A stretch of 64,000 nt of DNA from assembly GCF_000350485.1 (NCBI RefSeq), contig NZ_AORV01000059.1, positions 1 through 64,000 of the forward strand, in the 5' to 3' direction. Below are positions 36,831 to 43,882 of this stretch, one piece after another. The position numbers and the translations under genes were made by a program. The stretch's first letter is position 1; every line of letters begins with the position of its first letter. The notes under the pieces were generated by a model. It searched no databases and was not told where the DNA came from. It saw only the letters and a program-made list of their open reading frames with translations. The DNA is from Ruminiclostridium cellobioparum subsp. termitidis CT1112 (lineage in GTDB: Bacteria; Bacillota; Clostridia; Acetivibrionales; DSM-1351).

Positions 36831-38353
36831 GGATACATGAACAAAATCCTGGCCTCCACAGGTGACTGCATATTTAAACTGTCCTTCATTCCATTCATCG
36901 AAACTGCATATGCAATTATATTGCGTGCCAGTCCCTTTATCTGTACTTCATATGCAGCAGGTACCGAGGCGATGGTGAAGAAAACCGAGCTTCTGGCCGG
37001 TACTGCAGAACTATTCCTGTAGTAACCGGTTTTGGGAGTAACGGTCATATTGTACATGATAATATCAATTACTCCTGTTGCTTCGTTGTTATTGTTAAGT
37101 ACCCACACCTGGACAGTGCCGGCATCAGCGCCGGCTACAACCGATCCTGTTGTGACTGCTCCTGCCGCTGTTTCGACTATATCAGCTACCGTCCCGGATG
37201 TTGCGGCTGTCCCGGCTATGCCGGCTACTGTTCCAGATATGGCAGCTGATGTTGCGGCCGCTCCGGCGGCGGTTTGAGCTGCTCCGGCTGCCGTCCCGGC
37301 TATGCCGGCTACTGTTCCGGATATGGCGGCTGAGGTCGCGGCCACTCCGTTGACTGTTTCTGCCGCACTTGCTATAGTTCCTGATACGGCAGCGGCTGTG
37401 GCTGCTTCTCCCGCAACTATGTCGGCTAAACTTGCCTGTGTACTCGATATTGCAGCGGCTGCTCCCGCCTCTTCTGCCAGTATGTCTGCTGCCGCTCCTG
37501 CGGTGGCTGCTCCCGCTACTGCCAGGTCTGCGGTTTCTGCCGCTATGTCTCCTGCCACTCCCACAGTTGCTGCCCCTGCCGCGGCCAGGCCTACGGTTTC
37601 TGCTGCTATGTCCCCTGCCACTCCCACAGTTGCTGCCCCTGCCGCGGCCAGACCTGCAGTTTCTGCCGCTATGTCCCCTGCCACTCCCACAGTTTCCGCC
37701 CCTGCTGCTGCAACACCTGCCAGTCCACTGGCTGTTAATGCCGCCGATCCCGCCGTTCCGGCCGCTCCCTGTGCAACACTGGCCAGACTGCTGGCTGTTA
37801 ACGCCGCTGATCCCGCTGTGCCCGCAGCCCCCGACGCAATTTTTGACAATCCGTAGGTAATATCAGTCATCGTTCCTGCTGCGTCAACTGCCTTTTTAAC
37901 GGCTCCCACCGCAGTTTCTCCCAGACCTACTATGGCTCTCTCCAGGAGATCGGTAATTGACTCTATATTCTTTTTATCCCCATTTTCTTCAGAATTTCTA
38001 ATTTTTTGTTCTATTGCTTTTAGGCCGTATTCCTTATTGATTAAAAGACAAATAATCCTTATAAGCAATTCCTTATCGCTGGCACAGGCAAAATTACAAC
38101 AGTCGCAATCCCCATATTTGCAGCATATTGTTTCGCAGTTGTATTTACACTTGTTACATTTGCTGGATTTGTTACCTCTGGTATACTCCTCACACTCATA
38201 GCCGTTAGCCTGATTGGTAAATACATTTGCTGTCTCAACTATATCTGCGCTGCTCCCCTTATCCGGTACTTTGTCAATCGGTTCTCCCGGTTGAATATTT
38301 GCTACTTCGGGCTTCTTTTTGTACAAACTGTCAGGATTTCTTCTCCTTTTCAT
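36827..38353 (-). CDS. Ala-rich repeat protein with Cys-rich N-terminal domain (possible spore or surface protein)
   Basis: This 508-aa protein has three parts. Residues 1-50 are charged. Residues 54-90 contain ten cysteines (SKCNKCKYNCETICCKYG, then CDCCNFAC), like a metal-binding or crosslinking knot. After a helical spacer, residues about 150-400 are low-complexity Ala/Gly/Thr/Val repeats, including units of the form LAAAGAATVGVAGDIAAETA. The last 100 residues form a non-repetitive domain with VQVWVLNNNNEATGVIDIIM and YEVQIKGLARNIIAYAVS. No signal peptide is visible. Such layouts occur in exosporium or coat proteins, but no family is recognisable. Its TAG stop lies inside the MITE end. Confidence 0.65.
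   Translation of the reverse strand: MKRRRNPDSLYKKKPEVANIQPGEPIDKVPDKGSSADIVETANVFTNQANGYECEEYTRGNKSSKCNKCKYNCETICCKYGDCDCCNFACASDKELLIRIICLLINKEYGLKAIEQKIRNSEENGDKKNIESITDLLERAIVGLGETAVGAVKKAVDAAGTMTDITYGLSKIASGAAGTAGSAALTASSLASVAQGAAGTAGSAALTASGLAGVAAAGAETVGVAGDIAAETAGLAAAGAATVGVAGDIAAETVGLAAAGAATVGVAGDIAAETADLAVAGAATAGAAADILAEEAGAAAAISSTQASLADIVAGEAATAAAVSGTIASAAETVNGVAATSAAISGTVAGIAGTAAGAAQTAAGAAATSAAISGTVAGIAGTAATSGTVADIVETAAGAVTTGSVVAGADAGTVQVWVLNNNNEATGVIDIIMYNMTVTPKTGYYRNSSAVPARSSVFFTIASVPAAYEVQIKGLARNIIAYAVSMNGMKDSLNMQSPVEARILFMYP
37533..37721 (-). repeat. 63-bp tandem repeats inside the Ala-rich gene
   Basis: Three units of 63 bp (37533-37595, 37596-37658, 37659-37721) are nearly identical at the DNA level and encode 21-aa repeats. 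The high DNA identity implies recent expansion by slippage or recombination. Weaker related units flank them. Confidence 0.85.
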
Positions 38354-38473
38354 AATTTTTCCCCTAAGCCACCATATTATAATTATAAAATATGCCGGGT
38401 TGACTGATATGGCTACAAAAACAGGTATCGATTATGTCAACGGATACCGCCCCGGTGTTTTTATCAAAATAAA

Positions 38474-38536
38474 ACACCCTATGGCATTATTACCTTTGTC
38501 CTTTGTTGTTCTTCAGGCAATAAAACCATAGGGTGT
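38474..38536 (-). terminator. inverted repeat after the glycyl radical operon
   Basis: ACACCCTATGG (38474-38484) and CCATAGGGTGT (38526-38536) are perfect 11-bp complements separated by 41 bp. On the minus strand the second arm is followed by TTTTATTTT. It lies 13 bp after the activase stop and probably ends the operon transcript. Confidence 0.6.
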
Positions 38537-38548
38537 ACATGCATCCCA

Positions 38549-39526
38549 TTAAAATTTATAAATATGGATATTATACTCATTCAATATTTTATTTAATTCC
38601 AGCATCCTTGCATCGGATGGCACTGCAGCATCAGCCAGCTGATATTCCCGGCCGAGACTGGTGTATTTGCCCCTGCCAAGTTTATGATACGGCAGCAGTT
38701 CCATCCCCTTGTAATTTTTTAAATTTTCCGATACAAATCTTGCTATATTTCCGATTTCTTCCTCACTGTCATTAAAGCCAGGTATTACAGGTGTTCTTAT
38801 GATAAGATCATAGCCGTACCTGGCTGCCAGCGTGTCCATAAGAATGATGTTTTCCTTTATCCTGCTGTTGTCGGAGCCCGTCCATTCCAGATGCCTGCTG
38901 CTGTCACAGGATTTAAGATCCATAAATACAAATTTCAAATATGGTGCCACCAGCTCATAGTCATGTTTTTCCCCTGCTCCGCAGGTTTCAATGGCAGTGT
39001 CAATCCAGTTTTCGCAGAAGGACTTCAGAAGAGCATATGCATATTCCGGCTGTGACATGGGCTCTCCACCTGACAATGTAACTCCGCCGCCGCTCAATTC
39101 GTAAAAGGGCATATCCCTCTTTACAATATCAACTACCTCTTTAACCGTCATCTTATCACCGACTATTTTACGGCATTTGGGATAGCATTTTTCAATACAT
39201 TTAAAAGCTTTTTCTCTTTTATTGCATGAATCGCAAATACTTCTGTCTGCAATAAGACCGTTATCCAGTGCCCCGTATTCACATAGCCTTACACAGGCTC
39301 CGCAGCCTATGCACTTATCCTGAAAAAAAACCATTTCCTGATGAAATTTCTGGGTTTCGGGGTTACTGCACCACTTGCACCTGAGCGGGCAGCCTTTCAG
39401 GAAAACAGTGGTTCTCAGCCCAAAACCGTCGTTGATTGCATACCTTTCTATATCCGATATAGTTCCTGTAACCTGGTTCAGTTCCTCACTACTGCTGTTC
39501 AGGTACTTATTGTCTATCAAAGCCAT
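38549..39526 (-). CDS. glycyl radical enzyme activase (radical SAM)
   Basis: I chose the ATG at 39526 with GGAG 7 nt upstream; an earlier ATG lies at 39544. The 325-aa protein has the radical-SAM cluster motif in FLKGCPLRCKWCSNPETQ (Cx3Cx2C), then a two-cluster ferredoxin insert (CIGCGACVRLC and CDSCNKREKAFKC, ECYPKC-like) typical of activases for choline/glycerol-type enzymes. GGVTLSGGEP is the SAM-binding GGE region. It abstracts hydrogen from the conserved glycine of the partner enzyme. It is the last gene of the operon whose first two genes encode the split enzyme. Confidence 0.93.
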   Translation of the reverse strand: MALIDNKYLNSSSEELNQVTGTISDIERYAINDGFGLRTTVFLKGCPLRCKWCSNPETQKFHQEMVFFQDKCIGCGACVRLCEYGALDNGLIADRSICDSCNKREKAFKCIEKCYPKCRKIVGDKMTVKEVVDIVKRDMPFYELSGGGVTLSGGEPMSQPEYAYALLKSFCENWIDTAIETCGAGEKHDYELVAPYLKFVFMDLKSCDSSRHLEWTGSDNSRIKENIILMDTLAARYGYDLIIRTPVIPGFNDSEEEIGNIARFVSENLKNYKGMELLPYHKLGRGKYTSLGREYQLADAAVPSDARMLELNKILNEYNIHIYKF

Positions 39527-39559
39527 ACCTCCGCTCCAATACATTTTTATCCGATCATA

Positions 39560-40513
39560 TTAATTGTCCCTGTTGGCTAAAACGGCAAATACTATAATAA
39601 CGCCCTTTAATATCATCTGCGGATATGATGCTATACCCATGAGGTTCATTATATTTATCAAAACCCCCATCAGGAATGCACCTATCAGGGTTTTCGTAAC
39701 ACTGCCCACACCGCCGGATAAGCTTGCGCCGCCCACAACAACAGCTGCAATGGCATCAAGTTCATATCCCTCTCCGACTGTTGCCGTTCCCATGCTGAGC
39801 CTGCCTGCCAGGATCATTCCGGCTATGCCGAAGAGCAGTCCGCCCAGGGCATAGGTTATTATGAGATATTTTTTAACGTTTATTCCTGCAAGCCTTGCAG
39901 TCTCGGCATTTCCTCCAATAGCATAAATACCCCGGCCATATTTGGTTTTTCTTAAAATTACTGCAAACACCACAAAAATCAATGCAAGTATAATAACCGG
40001 AATTGGTATGCCCCAAAGATTTCCCTGTATGAATTTAGGAAGAAATGTTCCGTCTATTCTTCTGTTTTGCCCTACCTGATACATGTAGGCAATACCTTTT
40101 AAAATGGTCATCATTGCAAGAGTTGCAATAAACGGGGCAACTTTGGCATATGCCACCAATATCCCCGAAACAATTCCAAACACAATACATAACAAGATTA
40201 CAAAAATTATTGCCAATATTCCATGCCCGTCCTGTATGAAACCGGCTGTGAAGCACACCGATACCACAACAAACGAACCTACCGACAGATCAATTCCTCC
40301 GGTTATGACTATCAGCAGCATACCGATAGCACATATCGCATAAATAGAATTCTGAAGAAGTACCGTTTTAATATTGCTGACAGTTAAAAAGGCAGGCGAA
40401 GCAAGTGATCCATATATCAGCAAAATTGCAAATGCAATAATTACGAAGTTTTCCTTGGCAAATCTTGTTACAGCTTTCAGTTTTTGATTTTGATTGGATT
40501 TTATAAGTTCCAT
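39560..40513 (-). CDS. ribose-type ABC transporter permease (RbsC-like)
   Basis: I chose the ATG at 40513 behind AAAGGAG. The 317-aa protein has about 8-10 membrane helices and the family signatures GGIDLSVGSFVVVSVCFTAG and AIGGNAETARLAGINVKKYL. VVVGGASLSGGVGS is the RbsC C-terminal marker. It forms the homodimeric channel for a pentose- or polyol-like substrate together with the RbsA-type ATPase encoded 13 bp upstream. Confidence 0.92.
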   Translation of the reverse strand: MELIKSNQNQKLKAVTRFAKENFVIIAFAILLIYGSLASPAFLTVSNIKTVLLQNSIYAICAIGMLLIVITGGIDLSVGSFVVVSVCFTAGFIQDGHGILAIIFVILLCIVFGIVSGILVAYAKVAPFIATLAMMTILKGIAYMYQVGQNRRIDGTFLPKFIQGNLWGIPIPVIILALIFVVFAVILRKTKYGRGIYAIGGNAETARLAGINVKKYLIITYALGGLLFGIAGMILAGRLSMGTATVGEGYELDAIAAVVVGGASLSGGVGSVTKTLIGAFLMGVLINIMNLMGIASYPQMILKGVIIVFAVLANRDN

Positions 40514-40526
40514 TTGATACACTCCT

Positions 40527-42083
40527 TTATGCGGTAATAGTTCCGGTTGCATAGCTCATGATGTTCACTTCAGACAGCTCCTCTTTTTTCAGCTCGCCCG
40601 AAAGCTTCCCTTCTCGCATAACATATACTCTGTCACTCATTCCTATTACCTCAGGCAGGTCAGAGGATATCATTATTACTGAAACACCAGCCTTTGCAAG
40701 GTTTTTCATAATTGTGTATATTTCGAATTTTGCCCCGACATCCACACCTCTGGTCGGTTCGTCGAGAATAAGAATTTTAGGCATGGTAGCCAGCCATTTG
40801 GCTATTACAACCTTTTGCTGGTTACCTCCGCTCAGGCTGCTTACCTTGTTCTGTACATTGGCGGTTTTGATTTTAAGTCTGTCAACAAGGTCCAAAACCA
40901 GCTGAGTCTCCCTTTTTTTGTTTAGAAGCCTGTTTTTTGTAATCCTGTTTAATGCGGCCAGAGATGAATTGAAGGCAACGGATTTTGAAAGAATCAGACC
41001 ATTTCCTTTTCGATCCTCCGTTATAAAACCTATACCGCTGTTAATGGACTGTTTTGGATTTTTTAATTCCACCCTTTTGTCATTAATGAAAACATTGCCT
41101 TTGCCCTTTTTTATATAGGCTCCCACTACGGCACTCATGAGCTCGGTACGCCCGGCACCCAGTAATCCCGAAATGCCCACAATCTCACCTTCCCGGAATT
41201 CCATTGTCACATCGTCAACAATTTTTTTACCGTGGTAGGTTGGATGTTCCACCGAAAAGTTTTCTATTTTCATAACGGTTTTTCCGGTCTGTGTTTCATC
41301 CTGCGGATAAAACTCCTGCATTTCTCTTCCTATCATATACGACACCAGATCGTGGTGAGTCATGTCGGAGGTCTTTTGTGTGGTTATCATTTTGCCGTCT
41401 CTCATGACTGAAATAGTATCTGTCAGTTCAAATATTTCCTCCAGTCTGTGGCTGATATATACGATAGTTATTCCGTGCTTCTTCAAATCTCTTAATATTT
41501 CAAACAAAAAGCTTATTTCTCTTCCTGTCAATGGTGCCGTCGGCTCATCCAGGATCATTACCCTGCCTCCTAAATTGATAGCCTTGGCTATTTCAATAAG
41601 CTGCTGCTGTCCGATGCTCAAATACTTTACCTTTGTATGGACATCTATTTCAAGAGATAATTTTTTGAGTGTTTCTTCGGCCAGCTCAAAGGTTTTTTTC
41701 CAATCCACCATACCGTTCTTAAGAGGCATGTTGCCAAGAAACATGTTCTCAGCAACGCTCAGTTCGGGAATTAAAGCCAGTTCCTGGTGCACCATCACTA
41801 TGCCCTCTTCATTTGCATCCCTCGGGCTGTTCAGCTTCAGTTCCTTTCCATTCATGCATACTGTCCCCTCATAGGTGCCGTGTGAGTATTTTCCGCCGAG
41901 TATATTCATCAGCGTGGATTTTCCCGCACCGTTTTCTCCGATCAATGCATGAATGTCTCCCATATTGACCGATAGTGAAACATCGTCCAGAGCCTTTACA
42001 CCTGAAAAAGCTTTAGTTATATTTTTCATCTGGATTGTACAGGATATTTCACATGCGTTTTGACAAAACTTTTCCACATACAT
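40527..42083 (-). CDS. ribose-type ABC transporter double ATPase (RbsA-like)
   Basis: This 518-aa protein has two nucleotide-binding domains. The first has Walker A GENGAGKST, signature YLSIGQQQLIEIAKA and Walker B MILDEPTAPL. The second keeps SGLLGAGRTE in place of Walker A, as usual in this family, then SLSGGNQQKVVIAKWL and ILILDEPTRGVDVGA. It powers the importer of the glycyl radical operon. It is also the functional reference for the degenerate paralogue at 49104. Confidence 0.93.
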   Translation of the reverse strand: MYVEKFCQNACEISCTIQMKNITKAFSGVKALDDVSLSVNMGDIHALIGENGAGKSTLMNILGGKYSHGTYEGTVCMNGKELKLNSPRDANEEGIVMVHQELALIPELSVAENMFLGNMPLKNGMVDWKKTFELAEETLKKLSLEIDVHTKVKYLSIGQQQLIEIAKAINLGGRVMILDEPTAPLTGREISFLFEILRDLKKHGITIVYISHRLEEIFELTDTISVMRDGKMITTQKTSDMTHHDLVSYMIGREMQEFYPQDETQTGKTVMKIENFSVEHPTYHGKKIVDDVTMEFREGEIVGISGLLGAGRTELMSAVVGAYIKKGKGNVFINDKRVELKNPKQSINSGIGFITEDRKGNGLILSKSVAFNSSLAALNRITKNRLLNKKRETQLVLDLVDRLKIKTANVQNKVSSLSGGNQQKVVIAKWLATMPKILILDEPTRGVDVGAKFEIYTIMKNLAKAGVSVIMISSDLPEVIGMSDRVYVMREGKLSGELKKEELSEVNIMSYATGTITA

Positions 42084-42119
42084 CTCCCCTATATTATTGG
42101 ATTAAAATGGAGTGCCACA

Positions 42120-42185
42120 AAGTACATGCCTGAAATTTGTAAAGCTCATCACAAGTGTATCTCCTACAAATTCGGGCATGTACTT
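42120..42185 (-). promoter_or_regulatory. large intercistronic stem-loop between binding protein and ATPase genes
   Basis: About 21 bases at 42120-42141 pair with 42165-42185 (two small interruptions). The 237-bp gap is otherwise empty. There is no clear T-run on the minus strand. Such structures often stabilise the upstream binding-protein message and reduce readthrough, giving excess binding protein. Confidence 0.65.
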
Positions 42186-42321
42186 TTAATGGAACTTCCC
42201 ATCTATTAAAACCGTACTCGCGCACTGTATCCGGTATTAATTCATGTATTGCATTTGTCTCATTTTGAGGCAGCCCCTTCTTATGACTGTTCCTATAGTG
42301 TTCTTATAGTATTTTTATATA

Positions 42322-43455
42322 TTAATACTGGGATTTTTCATCGTATACCTTATCAACATTGGCTTTGTTGTATAAAGTATTTGGTACATAGAAGGTTGCA
42401 GGAGTTGTTACTCCCTTTGCTTGTTTTGCTGCAAGATATACAGCCCATTTACCCATCATTCTGGGATCATTTGCAACAGTTGAAACTATACCCTTGTCTC
42501 CGTCCTTTATCCATTTAAGAACTGACTTTCTTGCATCTATTGAGGTTACAAGTATCTGTCCGGACTTGTTTATAGAGTCAAGTGCCGCCACAACTCCCTG
42601 GGCTCCTCCGTCGCAGGCGCTGAATATTATATCGATGTCGGGGTTTGCCTGCAGAGCGTCAAGAGTTTCATTCATTGCAGGTTCAGGCTGCCAGTTATAA
42701 TATCTGTAAGCCACGATTTTAAGATTGGATTTGCCGTACTTTTCAAGCATGTAATCGTTATAGCCTGCCAGCATTCCCCAGCGTCTGAGGTCGGATTCCT
42801 GCTCCTGGGCTGCGGCTGAAAGCACAAGTGCCTTAACTTCAGGTTTCCAGCCGTTCTTTTCGTCATAGGACTTTGCAAGTTCAAAGCCTGCCTTATATCC
42901 GCTGTTTTCAACATCACAGGATACAAAGGTGAATGGCGCTCCCTGGGCATCCAGAGCACAGTTGACAACTGTAAGCGGAATATTGGCTTCGTGTACCTTG
43001 GACACTGCAGGAAGTACTCCTGTCGAATGGAAAGGATTGATTATCATTGCGTCAGGTTTGATATTCACAAGTGTTTCAATGTCTGCAAGCTGCTGAGCCA
43101 AATCATTTCCGGCATCATAGACCGTAAGCTTCACACCCAGGTGTTCGGCCTCCATCTTAGCCAGTCTTACCAGCTGTTCCCACCATTCGGAGCCGGCTAT
43201 ATTTCTCTGGGAAAAACCAATGGTTAAACCTTTGAATTCATCTTTCTCACCCAGCATTGCTTCAGGCAGAGCTTCCAATTGTTCCTTTGTTGCTGAAAAC
43301 ACTCCGCCTTTTTGTGCCGGCTGAGTTGTTGATACATTAGCTGCGGCACCTCCCGTGCCGTCATTTGTTGAAGCAGTTTGCCCCGAACTGCAGCCCATTG
43401 CCAGGGTTGCCAGCAAACTGATGCTTAATACAAGACTCACCAATCTCTTTTTCAT
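42322..43455 (-). CDS. ribose-type ABC transporter substrate-binding lipoprotein (RbsB-like)
   Basis: I chose the ATG at 43455 (GGGGG upstream), giving MKKRLVSLVLSISLLATLAM and the lipobox GCSS: 377 aa. The mature part has the periplasmic-binding type-1 fold: IGFSQRNIAGSEWWEQLVRL, AQQLADIETLVNIKPDAMII and DIIFSACDGGAQGVVAALD. It delivers a small sugar-like ligand to the permease. It lies 57 bp downstream of the small glycyl radical subunit, tying import to the enzyme. Confidence 0.92.
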   Translation of the reverse strand: MKKRLVSLVLSISLLATLAMGCSSGQTASTNDGTGGAAANVSTTQPAQKGGVFSATKEQLEALPEAMLGEKDEFKGLTIGFSQRNIAGSEWWEQLVRLAKMEAEHLGVKLTVYDAGNDLAQQLADIETLVNIKPDAMIINPFHSTGVLPAVSKVHEANIPLTVVNCALDAQGAPFTFVSCDVENSGYKAGFELAKSYDEKNGWKPEVKALVLSAAAQEQESDLRRWGMLAGYNDYMLEKYGKSNLKIVAYRYYNWQPEPAMNETLDALQANPDIDIIFSACDGGAQGVVAALDSINKSGQILVTSIDARKSVLKWIKDGDKGIVSTVANDPRMMGKWAVYLAAKQAKGVTTPATFYVPNTLYNKANVDKVYDEKSQY

Positions 43456-43511
43456 TATTCTTTTCCCCCTCAAACTAATTATTTTAAATTTATTGTGTTA
43501 CTAAAATTTTT

Positions 43512-43763
43512 CTAAAGTTTTTCTTCGGTACGTTCTATAATATCCTGCTGAACCTCTTTTGAAAGCTGTGTAAAATATGCGCTGTACCCGGCGACTCTAA
43601 CTAGAAGATTCGAATACTTTTCTGGGTCCTTTTGGGCCTCCAGAAGAGTTTTCCTACTTACTATATTAAACTGCATCTGTGAGCCGCCTGCCGCAAAATA
43701 GCGGTCTATGAGACTGACGAAACGTTTCAGGCCGTCGTTCTTGTTTACAGTGATTTCAGACAT
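43512..43763 (-). CDS. stand-alone glycyl-radical-domain subunit of a split glycyl radical enzyme
   Basis: The ATG at 43763 follows GGGGGA by 6 nt; the product has 83 aa. It is only the C-terminal glycyl radical domain: GGSQMQFNIVSRKTLLEAQK, then VRVAGYSAYFTQLSKEVQQD with the radical glycine at G59, and IIERTEE. GrcA/YfiD of E. coli is a similar spare part for oxygen-damaged PFL, but that PFL has its own domain. Here the catalytic subunit encoded upstream ends exactly where this domain should begin, so the 83-aa protein is probably an obligate subunit. The activase at 38549 would install the radical. Confidence 0.9.
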   Translation of the reverse strand: MSEITVNKNDGLKRFVSLIDRYFAAGGSQMQFNIVSRKTLLEAQKDPEKYSNLLVRVAGYSAYFTQLSKEVQQDIIERTEEKL

Positions 43764-43882
43764 GGCTGATCCCCCTTTTTCATTAAATTTAAAATATAAC
43801 AAATATATTTGATTTTTAATAATTGGACATTATTCGGCGCCTGCTTGCTAATTATTTGTTTACATAAAAAACAGTAAATGCT

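Noticed and set aside
37032-37860. Plus-strand ORFs of 142-184 codons opposite the Ala-rich repeats
   Set aside because: Low-complexity GC-rich repeats leave several frames open. The minus frame has the non-repetitive ends and a start, so the plus ORFs are shadows.
43512-43882. Explaining the split glycyl radical enzyme as a simple frameshift
   Set aside because: There are 119 non-coding bases and a fresh RBS between the genes. The small gene has its own N-terminal extension, and neither part shows decay.
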